In this document: piece after piece, positions 28,790-37,460 of the stretch
How the letters are laid out: every line of letters starts with the position of its first letter
Numbering within the stretch: position 1 is the stretch's first letter
Assembly (NCBI GenBank): GCA_905182195.1
Contig: CAJJAW010000002.1
Span: 310,001 to 374,000, forward strand
Length of the DNA stretch: 64,000 bases
Direction of reading: 5' to 3'
DNA from: Alphaproteobacteria bacterium UBA4588
GTDB taxonomy: Bacteria; Pseudomonadota; Alphaproteobacteria; Rhodobacterales; Rhodobacteraceae
The notes under the pieces: model-generated
Databases searched by the model: none
What the model saw: only the letters and a program-made list of their open reading frames with translations
Told to the model about the DNA's origin: nothing
Made by a program: the position numbers and the translations under genes

Positions 28790-29410
28790 ATGTCAGTTAC
28801 GAAATTTACATCCATCGCGGGGGCTGCACTGATTGTAGTTCTCGGGGGTACATTTTTAATTACGCAAGTGATGGCACCGGCAAAGCGGTTTCAGGCCTGT
28901 GTGGGTGGTGGGGTTGTTGGTGGTGCGATTGGTGGCCCGTTTGCGTTGGTTGACCACCTAGGCCAAAATGTGTCGGATGTGGAGGTCTTGGATCAACCCG
29001 CTCTAGTTTATTTTGGTTATACGTTTTGCCCAGATGTCTGTCCGATGGACGTAGCGCGCAATTCAGCCGCTGTTGAAATATTGGCGGAAAGTGGCCTGCA
29101 GGTTAAGCCTGTGTTCATAACGATAGATCCAGAGAGGGATACGATAGATTATTTGGCGGCCTTTGTCGCCAATAACCACCCAAACATGGTAGGACTGACC
29201 GGCACGGCCGAACAAGTGGCGAAAGCGGCTCGGTCTTATAAGGTCTATTACCGTAAACAGCCAAGTGATGACCCAGACTATTATTTGATGGACCACTCTA
29301 ATTTTACCTATCTGATGATGCCAGAAATTGGGTTTGTAAATTTTTTGCGAAGTGATATTTCACCCCAAAAAATTGCTGATCTGGTTGCCTGCGTCATAAA
29401 GGCTGCTTGA
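28790..29410 (+). CDS. senC: SCO1/SenC-type copper chaperone
   Basis: 206 residues with an N-terminal membrane anchor. SenC/Sco proteins deliver copper to the CuA site of cytochrome oxidase and are known to modulate RegB signalling. The copper-binding CPDVC motif sits in FGYTFCPDVCPMD, and the distant His ligand in YLMDHSNFTYLM. The ribosome binding site is GAGGGGCCATA. It lies 56 bp before regA, with regB divergent, which is the classic reg/prr locus. Confidence 0.94.
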   Translation: MSVTKFTSIAGAALIVVLGGTFLITQVMAPAKRFQACVGGGVVGGAIGGPFALVDHLGQNVSDVEVLDQPALVYFGYTFCPDVCPMDVARNSAAVEILAESGLQVKPVFITIDPERDTIDYLAAFVANNHPNMVGLTGTAEQVAKAARSYKVYYRKQPSDDPDYYLMDHSNFTYLMMPEIGFVNFLRSDISPQKIADLVACVIKAA

Positions 29411-29466
29411 TACTGGCGTTCTGCCAACCAATTTGATATCTTAAGGCAAATCGGAAGGATTAGATT

Positions 29467-30018
29467 ATGGCAACCGAACCACTCGAAATTGGCGAAGATA
29501 AGACTTTGCTATTGGTGGATGATGATGAACCATTTTTGAAGCGACTCGCCAAAGCCATGGAGAAGCGAGGGTTTTCTGTTGAGCAAGCCGGATCTGTTGC
29601 TGCAGGCTGCGCCATCGCGACCGCACGGCCCCCTGCTTACGCAGTGGTTGATTTGCGGCTTGAAGATGGCAACGGGTTGGATGTGGTTGAAGCAATACGC
29701 GCGAAGCGTCCAGATAGTCGAGTTGTGGTGTTGACTGGCTATGGGGCGATTGCGACAGCAGTTGCGGCAGTTAAGATTGGTGCCACCGACTATCTTTCCA
29801 AACCGGCGGATGCCGCTGACATTACCAACGCTCTTTTGGCTATTGGAAATGAATTGCCACCGCCACCAGAAAACCCAATGTCTGCGGACCGAGTGCGCTG
29901 GGAGCATATTCAAAGGGTGTTTGAGCTTTGCGACCGCAATGTCAGCGAAACCGCGCGTCGCTTGAGTATGCACCGCCGGACACTTCAGCGCATCTTAGCC
30001 AAGCGCAGCCCGCGCTAG
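29467..30018 (+). CDS. regA: Response regulator RegA (PrrA)
   Basis: 183 residues. The receiver domain has LLVDDDEPF, phospho-acceptor Asp in AVVDLRLEDGNGL and LTGYGAI, with YLSKPAD carrying the Lys. A Pro-rich linker (LPPPPENPM) leads to a Fis-type helix-turn-helix, NVSETARRLSMHRRTLQRIL, which is nearly invariant in RegA proteins. RegA is the partner of RegB. The gene ends a few bases before the tail of the acetyltransferase relic on the other strand. Confidence 0.97.
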   Translation: MATEPLEIGEDKTLLLVDDDEPFLKRLAKAMEKRGFSVEQAGSVAAGCAIATARPPAYAVVDLRLEDGNGLDVVEAIRAKRPDSRVVVLTGYGAIATAVAAVKIGATDYLSKPADAADITNALLAIGNELPPPPENPMSADRVRWEHIQRVFELCDRNVSETARRLSMHRRTLQRILAKRSPR

Positions 30019-30019
30019 G

Positions 30020-30445
30020 CTAAAGATCAAAGCGCTTTTGAATGCGGTCAACTTTGCGGCCGTCAGCCAATGGCTTATTGGGCAGGCGGTTGTAATCCAC
30101 AAATCCAAGGCTGGCGTAATAACGAAGCCCTGAAATATTATCGGCCCGGATTGTGGCATCGATAAAGTCTAGCCTGACAACTGTGGCCTGAGATTTAGTG
30201 TGTTAAAACAGTGCTTGGCCCAGACCCAATCCCTTTGCGTTTTCTTCAACAAAACTGGCTATAGACCCTTAGTGCCCAGCGGGACTTTGTGCAGCAGAGG
30301 GCTTGGCAATGACATCCCTCAACATGCGCGTGCTATCGAACGGTGCGCTACGGGTTGTTGAGTTGCCTTCTTCAATTAGTGGATTGGGGACTTCGCACAT
30401 GGCTTCAGCATCTCCTTGCGCCGCGGGCCTTACGATGATCTGCGT
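30020..30445 (-). pseudogene. Decayed GNAT acetyltransferase
   Basis: Reading leftward, the frame would begin at ACG (30445-30443) where an ATG is expected, directly overlapping the stop of the HD gene (TAACG in place of TAATG). It continues QIIVRPAAQGDAEAMCEV, breaks with a stop after SPAGH near 30270, then shows the acetyl-CoA loop as AKGLGLGQALF, another stop, and finally IDATIRADNISGLRYYASLGF to the stop at 30020. These are phosphinothricin/L-amino-acid N-acetyltransferase-like GNAT blocks. A start-codon change, internal deletion (the middle of the domain is missing) and several stops argue for true decay rather than one base error. Confidence 0.8.
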
Positions 30446-31035
30446 TACAGGCCTCCCAACAACACCGCGTGCCGACTTGTGAAGTCCTGTCTGACCTCGA
30501 TGGGTGGCCGTAGATGCAAGATCAGACCGTGGATAATTGTCGCATCAAACTTACAAAATAGCTTATCCGCCTCTACCTTTGAAAACCCCGCCAGCTGGGT
30601 TGCCTCAAGCCATGCGCTCACCTTGTCTGCCTTTTTAATTTGCTTTTTTAGGGCCAAAGGTGTCATTGCCGGTAGGCCAAAGCGGATGTGAATCGCGGCG
30701 GTGAGGCGCCTGTCCAACTCTTCGTACCCTGGGCCAACGGATGATTTCACGGGTGAAATCATATCCCCAATCACATATTCTGGGGCATCGTGCAGCAAAG
30801 CGGTTAGTCTTTGACTAGGTGTTGCGTTTGGCACAAGACGTAGAAAAATTTGCTCAACTAGTAGCGAGTGCTCAGCAACGGAATAGGCAAAATTACCTAT
30901 GGTTTGACCATTCCACCTGGCGACAAACGCTAAACCATGTGCAATATCTTCAATTTCTATATCCATTGGGGTTGGATCCAGGAGGTCTAATCTGCGACCA
31001 GAGAGCATACGTTGCCAAGCGCGGGGCTGTTTCAT
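30445..31035 (-). CDS. HD-domain phosphohydrolase (YfbR/5'-nucleotidase-like)
   Basis: 196 residues. Metal-binding His and Asp of an HD domain are visible: GNFAYSVAEHSLLVEQ (first His), ALLHDAPEYVIGDM (HD pair) and KKADKVSAWLEA (distal Asp). These small proteins resemble YfbR-type dNMP phosphatases; the exact nucleotide substrate is not known for this branch. Its stop is overlapped by the decayed start of the acetyltransferase relic, so the two were once one operon. Confidence 0.85.
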   Translation of the reverse strand: MKQPRAWQRMLSGRRLDLLDPTPMDIEIEDIAHGLAFVARWNGQTIGNFAYSVAEHSLLVEQIFLRLVPNATPSQRLTALLHDAPEYVIGDMISPVKSSVGPGYEELDRRLTAAIHIRFGLPAMTPLALKKQIKKADKVSAWLEATQLAGFSKVEADKLFCKFDATIIHGLILHLRPPIEVRQDFTSRHAVLLGGL

Positions 31036-31154
31036 TTTTGCGTGCCTTTTTATTTGCTAGAATAATGCAACCGGCACGCTATTGTCGAGCGGTCTTGAGG
31101 GTGTTATGCCAGCCTGAAATTTTGTAAATATCAAAACTGTATGAGGAAAGCTAA

Positions 31155-32546
31155 GTGACAAACGACTATATAGTAAAAGACATCTCTTTGGCAGGCTTTG
31201 GCCGGAAGGAATTGGATATTGCAGAAACTGAAATGCCTGGCCTGATGGCTTGTCGTGCAGAATTTGGCGAAAGCAAACCGCTTAAGGGCGCGCGCATCGT
31301 TGGCTCTTTGCACATGACCATTCAAACTGCTGTGTTGATCGAAACTCTTGTAGAGCTGGGCGCGGATGTGCGCTGGGCTTCTTGCAACATTTTCTCAACA
31401 CAAGACCATGCGGCGGCAGCGATTGCAGCGGGCGGCACCCCAGTTTTCGCGATCAAAGGTCAAAACCTAACCGAGCATTGGGACTATCTTGACCGTTCCT
31501 TCATGTTCCCAGAAGGCGCGAATATGATCCTCGACGATGGTGGCGACGCCACGCTGTATGTGCTTTTGGGCGCACGGGTTGAAGAAGGTGAAACAGATCT
31601 GATCGAAATCCCGACCTCCGAAGAAGAAGAAGCAGTGTTCGCGCAGATCAAAAAACGTATGGCCGAAACACCGGGCTTGTTTGTCAAAACCCGTGCTGCG
31701 ATCCAAGGCGTTTCTGAAGAAACAACGACCGGCGTGCACCGCCTGTATGAATTGGTCAAACAAGGTCAATTGCCCTTCCCTGCGATCAACGTGAACGACT
31801 CTGTCACCAAGTCAAAATTTGACAACAAATATGGCTGCAAAGAATCTCTAGTCGACGGCATTCGCCGCGCCACTGATACGATGATGGCCGGTAAGGTTGC
31901 TGTTGTTTTGGGCTATGGCGATGTGGGCAAAGGCTCCGCTGCTTCTCTTAAAGGTGCAGGCGCCCGTGTGAAGGTGACTGAAGTTGATCCTATCTGTGCT
32001 TTGCAAGCGGCTATGGATGGGTTTGAGGTTGTTTTGATCGAAGATGTTTTGTCCAGCGCCGATATTTTCATCACCACGACCGGCAACAAAGACGTGATCC
32101 GCATTGAACATATGCGTGAGATGAAAGACATGGCGATTGTTGGCAACATTGGTCACTTTGACAATGAAATCCAAGTGGCAAGCCTGAAGAACCACAAATG
32201 GACGAACATCAAAGAGCAGGTCGACATGATCGAAATGCCGAACGGCAATCGCTTGATCCTGCTGTCCGAAGGCCGTTTGTTGAACCTTGGCAATGCGACA
32301 GGCCATCCATCATTCGTGATGTCAGCTTCGTTCACCAACCAAGTTTTGGCGCAGATCGAGCTGTGGACCAAAGGCGATGATTACAACAATGACGTGTATA
32401 TCTTGCCCAAGCACCTAGACGAAAAAGTGGCGCGTTTGCACCTGGATCGCATCGGCGTGAAGCTGTCTAAGCTGAACAAAGAGCAGGCCGATTATATCGG
32501 CGTGGGCACTGATGGCCCGTTCAAGCCAGAGCATTATCGATACTAA
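31155..32546 (+). CDS. ahcY: S-adenosylhomocysteine hydrolase
   Basis: 463 residues. AhcY splits SAH to adenosine and homocysteine. NAD-binding [40 protein letters not shown] and the C-terminal [25 protein letters not shown] are all typical. GTG start at 31155 has GAGGAAAG in front. Codon choice is clearly more GC-rich and biased than the neighbours, as expected for a strongly expressed gene. I looked for an SAH riboswitch in the 119-bp leader and could not support one. Confidence 0.98.
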   Translation: MTNDYIVKDISLAGFGRKELDIAETEMPGLMACRAEFGESKPLKGARIVGSLHMTIQTAVLIETLVELGADVRWASCNIFSTQDHAAAAIAAGGTPVFAIKGQNLTEHWDYLDRSFMFPEGANMILDDGGDATLYVLLGARVEEGETDLIEIPTSEEEEAVFAQIKKRMAETPGLFVKTRAAIQGVSEETTTGVHRLYELVKQGQLPFPAINVNDSVTKSKFDNKYGCKESLVDGIRRATDTMMAGKVAVVLGYGDVGKGSAASLKGAGARVKVTEVDPICALQAAMDGFEVVLIEDVLSSADIFITTTGNKDVIRIEHMREMKDMAIVGNIGHFDNEIQVASLKNHKWTNIKEQVDMIEMPNGNRLILLSEGRLLNLGNATGHPSFVMSASFTNQVLAQIELWTKGDDYNNDVYILPKHLDEKVARLHLDRIGVKLSKLNKEQADYIGVGTDGPFKPEHYRY

Positions 32547-32670
32547 AAATCGGAAAATATAAAAATTGTGGTTAAATACTATTAGGTGAGCGTTGTGGGA
32601 AACTGCAGCGCTCAAATTCCCTATGCTTAAAATACACTTGATATAGCGCGAGGATTCAAAACCTGATGGG

Positions 32671-32946
32671 TTACTGACCAATTACTTTTTTCCATATTTT
32701 GAGAGTAACATTCTCAAATAACCCAGCTTTATTATAGGGATCATTCTCAGCCCAAGCCTCAGCGCTGGCCATGTCTTTTATTTCTAATATAATGAGAGAC
32801 CCGCACATTTTCTCATCAGCATCCAAAAAAGGACCAGCCATTTCAACTACACCAGTTCGTTTTATATAGGCCAAATGGGCTTCACGGTTTTCCATGCGAA
32901 TGTGCAAATGATCTGGCTTGTCATGAGTCATTAGAGCTATGCGCAT
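32671..32946 (-). CDS. YciI family protein
   Basis: About 91 residues, a complete YCII domain. These small proteins have a ferredoxin-like fold with conserved His and Asp, seen here around KPDHLHIR and AGPFLDADEKMCGSLII, then AEAWAENDPYNKAGLF. Function is unknown for most members; some act as dechlorinase-like or lactone-handling enzymes. ATG at 32946 overlaps the gpsA stop (TAATG), so it is the second gene of a gpsA operon. Confidence 0.9.
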   Translation of the reverse strand: MRIALMTHDKPDHLHIRMENREAHLAYIKRTGVVEMAGPFLDADEKMCGSLIILEIKDMASAEAWAENDPYNKAGLFENVTLKIWKKVIGQ

Positions 32947-33911
32947 TATGATTCCCTTCTGAGTGGCCGCGCCATAAGAGCGGCCAAGGCCTGTGAGACA
33001 GTTACCGTTCCGGAACATAAATCTGCAACGGCTTTTGTTATTGGCATATCAATATTAAGGCGCTGCATAATTGGAACCAAGGCAAGAGCAGTTGCCTTAC
33101 CCTCAATGGTAATAGCTGGGTCAAAAGCTTTGCCCTGGCCCAATGCATGCCCGTAGCGATAGTTGCGGGATTTGTCTGAGGTACATGTCAGGCATAAATC
33201 GCCAAATCCAGACAGACCAGCCAAAGTTTCGGGGCGTGCACCACGTTGCGTAGCATATCGCATAATTTCTGCCTGGCCGCGGGTAATCAATGCCGCGCGC
33301 GCGCTTTCACCTAAGCCAGCCCCAATTGTGGCGCCACAAGCAATTGCAATCACATTTTTTAGGGCGGCCCCAAGCTCTGCCCCGATGGGATCGTGAGATA
33401 CATATAGGCGCAGTGTGTCGTTTGAAAGTTGAGCCTGCCAGTTACCAACTGCCTGTCTATCTTCCGAGGCAAGGGTAAGTGCTGTTGGAAGGCCGCGCGC
33501 GATATCAGCCGCAAAGCTTGGACCCGTGAGTAACCCAATGGGTCCGCCTGGGTAGCTAGTTTTTAAAATAGAATAGCCACCCTGCCCAGTTGTTAAGTCC
33601 ACACCCTTGCTACACCCAATCAAAGGCTGTCCTTCAAAATATCCAACAAGGCTTTTTAGTGTGGTGTGGGTAGATTGCAATGGGACCGCGCTCAAGATAA
33701 AATCAGCGCCTTGAATGGCGGTTTGACTGTCTGATGTTATCTTTATACTCGCCCCCAAAACAGGGCCGGGCAACTTGGAATTATTACGCGTGGCCTCAAC
33801 CTTAGCCATTTCCTCCGCATTGCGGCCCCAGAGGCGAATATCGTTGGTTTCAGATAAAGCAATTGCCAACGCGGTTCCAAAGGCCCCAGCGCCAAGAATG
33901 CACACAGTCAT
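32946..33911 (-). CDS. gpsA: Glycerol-3-phosphate dehydrogenase [NAD(P)+]
   Basis: About 321 residues. GpsA reduces dihydroxyacetone phosphate to sn-glycerol 3-phosphate for phospholipid synthesis. The dinucleotide loop ILGAGAFGTALAIAL is at the very N-terminus, GCSKGVD carries the substrate-binding Lys region, LKNVIAIACGATIGAGLGESARAALITRG and LSGFGDLCLTC complete the signature. The frame extends 49 codons further upstream, but that part has no family counterpart and the ATG at 33911 fits relatives. Confidence 0.96.
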   Translation of the reverse strand: MTVCILGAGAFGTALAIALSETNDIRLWGRNAEEMAKVEATRNNSKLPGPVLGASIKITSDSQTAIQGADFILSAVPLQSTHTTLKSLVGYFEGQPLIGCSKGVDLTTGQGGYSILKTSYPGGPIGLLTGPSFAADIARGLPTALTLASEDRQAVGNWQAQLSNDTLRLYVSHDPIGAELGAALKNVIAIACGATIGAGLGESARAALITRGQAEIMRYATQRGARPETLAGLSGFGDLCLTCTSDKSRNYRYGHALGQGKAFDPAITIEGKATALALVPIMQRLNIDMPITKAVADLCSGTVTVSQALAALMARPLRRES

Positions 33912-34022
33912 AGCTGCACCCTGTTTGTTATGCAGCTTTTGGCCATTGCCCCACCCCTGTTGCGCAAATATAAACCAGAGCTTAACATCCTTGGTGTTTA
34001 TCCTCAATCCTATGGTGGCCCT

Positions 34023-34727
34023 TTGTCCTACATATTGCTCACACGGCCTCGTGACCAAGCCCTTAGCTTTGCTGAAGAACTAGTCAAACTTGGCATGATT
34101 CCGAAAAACATAGTGATTGATCCAATTCAGAAGATTGAGGGTGTTGAGATCTCTTATGACTTCACATCGGTGAGGGGGCTGTTGATCACTTCGGCAAATG
34201 GGGTAGCATATCTACCTGCTGATTTGATTGGTTCAAACTTACCAACATTTTGTGTGGGTAAGGCTACCACCCGTGCGGCACTCAAACGTGGGCTTATGGC
34301 GCAGCATCTCGCCGCAACGGCGCAGGGTCTTTGTAATGTTTTGAGTGCACAAGTCCCACAAGGCCCCCTTCTGCATTTGCGAGGGACGCATACGTCACTA
34401 GATTTTGAAGTGTATTTTTGTGATACTCCCGTAGGGGTACAAAACCTGATTACTTACCGGCAAACTACGCAGGAATTGGGGTTTGAAACTTATAAACTGC
34501 TGCGAGGCACGAACCCTATTGTTCTACCGGTATTTTCCGCCAGAACTGCACGTCTTTTATGTGAATTAGATCTAAATTGGGCTCTACATACTTGTGTGGT
34601 TATCAGTGAGGAGGTGGCGGACCCATGCCGGGCAGCGGGGTTTGGCAAAGTTATTGTTTCCGCTGAGCCAACTGCCGGCTCTATGCTTGGCGCACTAACC
34701 CCATTCTTGGTTGCGAAGGGCAGTTGA
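34023..34727 (+). CDS. hemD: Uroporphyrinogen-III synthase
   Basis: About 234 residues from a TTG start. HemD cyclises hydroxymethylbilane to uroporphyrinogen III. The family is weakly conserved. Support comes from the N-terminal YILLTRPRDQALSFAEEL, LLITSANGVAYL, CVGKATTRAAL, LLHLRG and FSARTARLLCEL, plus the following mitofilin- and HemY-like genes, which usually travel with hemD. The frame is open back to 33930, but the extra 31 codons do not resemble HemD, and GGTGG precedes TTG 34023. hemC is not beside it. Confidence 0.8.
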   Translation: MSYILLTRPRDQALSFAEELVKLGMIPKNIVIDPIQKIEGVEISYDFTSVRGLLITSANGVAYLPADLIGSNLPTFCVGKATTRAALKRGLMAQHLAATAQGLCNVLSAQVPQGPLLHLRGTHTSLDFEVYFCDTPVGVQNLITYRQTTQELGFETYKLLRGTNPIVLPVFSARTARLLCELDLNWALHTCVVISEEVADPCRAAGFGKVIVSAEPTAGSMLGALTPFLVAKGS

Positions 34728-34787
34728 GAGATTTTACTTGTATAGATAAGCCTTAAGGCTATGGCATAAGGAAAAAAGGCAGATATT

Positions 34788-35915
34788 GTGGCAGATAAAA
34801 AACCTATTGACCCTAAGACGCCAGTGAAGCGTAGTGCTAAAGTGGCGCGCAATCCTGGGATTGATGCAGCGCTTGCGCCAACTGAGCCGCTTACAGGGCT
34901 TTTGCAAAAAACTGTGGGTATCTGGCAAGCACCAGGATTACTTTCGTTGCTTTCTGGCGGGTTTCTGGCGGGTGGCCTTGGTTTTTTTGCAGCCATTCTT
35001 TTTGGGCATTTTTACTCCAGCGATCCTTTGGTGCCGCTCTTGAATGCACAAAGTCAACTATATGAAAAACTTGAGATCCAGGCAGTGCAGATAGAGACCA
35101 TCAGAGGCCGACCTGTTTCGGCGGACCTATCAGGCACACTTGCAGCACTCGACGTCTCAGTAACTCGGCTTAAGGTGGATATAAAGGCGCTTTGGGCAGC
35201 CCAGGCTGAGCAAGCCAAGGCCCTATCCCAGCGGATCAATGTGCTTGAAAAGCTACCCCTGACGCAGGGCGTTTCCCCAGTGGCGATAGCGGCCTACGAA
35301 CGTGAATTGGCTCAATTGCGCACTGACGTTAGTCAGATGGCCAGTTACGCCACCACTAAGATTGAGCAAGCCAAAGTTATGGCTGAAGTGCTTGAAGTTA
35401 CCAATGTAAAGCTGTCTAGTAATGGCCCTGCAACTGGTGCGCTTAACAATATTTGGATGGCTGTGGAGGGTGGTGAGGGTTTTGAAGGTCCTCTGGCTGA
35501 TCTGACGGCCGCAACTGATCTTGATGTTCCACCAAGTCTTGTTAAAAGCGCTTCGACGGGCGTTGTGAGCTTGATTGTTTTACAGAGCCAATTTCCAGTG
35601 GCGGCTCGGGCTGCGCTAAAATTGGCGCGACAAGAAAATGGGCCACAAGAAGGCGAAAGCAGGATCTTAGCCTTTCTTAAAACCCAGCTGGGCGTTCGAT
35701 CTTTGAAAGCTAAAGATGGCGCTTCTGCCGACGCCATTTTATCTCGTGCGCTGGCGGCAGTCGACCGGGGTAATCTTGAACTTGTGTTGTCAGAGATTGC
35801 AGGGCTTCCAGATTCGAGTAAGGCTCCGCTGCAAGTCTGGTCTAAAGCTGCTGGCCGCCGGCTTAGGGTTTTAACCGCACTGCAAAAGCTCTCTAACGCG
35901 TTGGCTGCTAATTGA
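34788..35915 (+). CDS. Mitofilin (Mic60)-like membrane protein
   Basis: 375 residues, GTG start. The N-terminal 50 residues are charged and Pro/Lys-rich, followed by one membrane helix (LLSGGFLAGGLGFFAAILFG), a coiled-coil-forming stretch of about 150 residues, and a C-terminal domain ending with AGRRLRVLTALQKL. This matches the alphaproteobacterial Mic60/COG4223 family, implicated in intracytoplasmic membrane shaping and encoded between hemD and hemY-type genes. Placement here agrees with that order. Function is by family analogy only. Confidence 0.85.
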   Translation: MADKKPIDPKTPVKRSAKVARNPGIDAALAPTEPLTGLLQKTVGIWQAPGLLSLLSGGFLAGGLGFFAAILFGHFYSSDPLVPLLNAQSQLYEKLEIQAVQIETIRGRPVSADLSGTLAALDVSVTRLKVDIKALWAAQAEQAKALSQRINVLEKLPLTQGVSPVAIAAYERELAQLRTDVSQMASYATTKIEQAKVMAEVLEVTNVKLSSNGPATGALNNIWMAVEGGEGFEGPLADLTAATDLDVPPSLVKSASTGVVSLIVLQSQFPVAARAALKLARQENGPQEGESRILAFLKTQLGVRSLKAKDGASADAILSRALAAVDRGNLELVLSEIAGLPDSSKAPLQVWSKAAGRRLRVLTALQKLSNALAAN

Positions 35916-35922
35916 GGAATAC

Positions 35923-37389
35923 ATGATGCTTTGGTCTCTGATCAAAATCTTAAGTTTTGTAGTATTGGTGACGGTGATCACGTTTGGTACCGAGATGCTT
36001 ATCGAGGCGCAGGGTGGTGTAACAGTTCAATATTCAGGATTTGAGTTGTCCTTTGGCCCACTTCAGGCGGTGATATTGATTCTTGTGCTAATTGCCATTC
36101 TTTGGTTTCTCTCAAAGGTCATTGGAGTATTTTTTGCCTTGCTTCGTTTTATCAACGGGGATGAAACGGCCCTCTCTAGGTATTTCGATCGTAATCGCGA
36201 ACGTCGAGGTTTTGAGGCTTTGTCCAGTGGTTTGATGGCTTTAGCCAGTGGGGATGGTCGCGAGGCGATGGCGAAAGCTAAGAAGGCGGATAGATTGCTT
36301 AACCGGCCAGATTTGACCAATTTGATTGTGGCACAAGCAGCTGTGGCGGATGGGGATGAGGCCACCGCCAAGGCGACATTTAAAAAACTGTTACATGACC
36401 CTAAGACGCGCTTCGTTGGGGTTTATGGCCTACTGCAACAGAATCTTCAGGCGGGAGAGACAGGTATCGCTTTGAAACTGGCAGAGCATGCGTTCGCCTT
36501 AAAGCCAAAGCATATTGAGACGCAAGATTCCTTGCTTAAACTACAGGCCGGTGAAGAAGATTGGCAGGGCGTTCGCGCAACTTTAGATGCAAAGTTGAAA
36601 CATGGAGTCCTCCCGCGGGATGTTCACAAGCGCCGCAATGGAGTGTTTGCGCTTTCCCAAGCTCGGGAATTGCGGGTGGCCGGCAAGATCCAAGAAGCGC
36701 GTAAGCTAGCGGCTGAGGCCAATCGCCTCTCGCCCGCCTTGGTTCCAGCAGCGCTTCTGGCAGCCCATGGGTATTTTGAGCAGGGTAAAATAAAGCTGGC
36801 CACTCGGACCATTTGCGCTGCCTGGTTGCTTGAACCACATCCAGAGCTGGCTGCCGGGCTTGCTGCGATTGTACCTGATGAAAACCCCGCAGAACGCTTG
36901 AAAAGATTTATGATAATTACCAAGATCAAACCGACACACCCGGAAACTAAAATGTTATTGGCTGAGTTAAATATTGCTGTGGGTAAATATAAGGCTGCAC
37001 GCTTGGCGCTTGGGGGTCTTGCTCAATCCGATCCAACGATGCGCTCTCTTACAATTATGGCTGCGATAGAACGTGGTGATGGCGCGGATGACCAATCGGT
37101 GCGCCAACTTTTGACACAAGCTATTTCAGCGCAGCGTGATCCACAGTGGATTTGTGATAATTGTGGTGATGTTCATCAAAGCTGGGAGCCTCTCTGCCTA
37201 AACTGCCAGGCGATCGACACCATTGGGTGGAAGCGGCCACCGCAGTCTGATGCCGTTAGCCCCCAGATATTACCACTTATAGTGGGGCATCTGTCACCAT
37301 CAGATCAGAGTATTCCAATTGTGGTTCTGGAGGCAGAAGTCGAGGTATTGGATGAATTGGGCCCAACTGATGTTGAGACAAAAACTTAG
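35923..37389 (+). CDS. HemY N-terminal-domain TPR protein with C-terminal Cys4 motif
   Basis: 488 residues. Two N-terminal membrane helices (about 2-25 and 45-65) are typical of HemY N-terminal-domain proteins, followed by TPR-like helical repeats (about 100-390). Near residues 409-426 there is a C-x2-C-x10-C-x2-C motif (ICDNCG ... LCLNCQ), a rubredoxin-like metal site similar in layout to that of LapB/YciM. Despite the name, this is not the protoporphyrinogen oxidase HemY, and its role in heme or envelope metabolism is unproven. It follows the mitofilin-like gene by 7 bp. Confidence 0.85.
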   Translation: MMLWSLIKILSFVVLVTVITFGTEMLIEAQGGVTVQYSGFELSFGPLQAVILILVLIAILWFLSKVIGVFFALLRFINGDETALSRYFDRNRERRGFEALSSGLMALASGDGREAMAKAKKADRLLNRPDLTNLIVAQAAVADGDEATAKATFKKLLHDPKTRFVGVYGLLQQNLQAGETGIALKLAEHAFALKPKHIETQDSLLKLQAGEEDWQGVRATLDAKLKHGVLPRDVHKRRNGVFALSQARELRVAGKIQEARKLAAEANRLSPALVPAALLAAHGYFEQGKIKLATRTICAAWLLEPHPELAAGLAAIVPDENPAERLKRFMIITKIKPTHPETKMLLAELNIAVGKYKAARLALGGLAQSDPTMRSLTIMAAIERGDGADDQSVRQLLTQAISAQRDPQWICDNCGDVHQSWEPLCLNCQAIDTIGWKRPPQSDAVSPQILPLIVGHLSPSDQSIPIVVLEAEVEVLDELGPTDVETKT

Positions 37390-37460
37390 GCGACTGGGAC
37401 TGCTTGACTGCCCGGGAGTCAGGATGCGATTATGGATCTATCGACCCACAGGTGAGCAAC

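Noticed and set aside
31036-31154. SAH riboswitch upstream of ahcY
   Set aside because: I could not align the conserved core or pseudoknot of the known SAH riboswitch classes to this leader.
32585-32620. Terminator after ahcY
   Set aside because: A stem GAGCGTTG/CAGCGCTC exists, but no T-tract follows and the loop is long.
37404-37460. Upstream TTG start for the amidase
   Set aside because: The added residues have no family counterpart and the ATG at 37461 has a better ribosome binding site.
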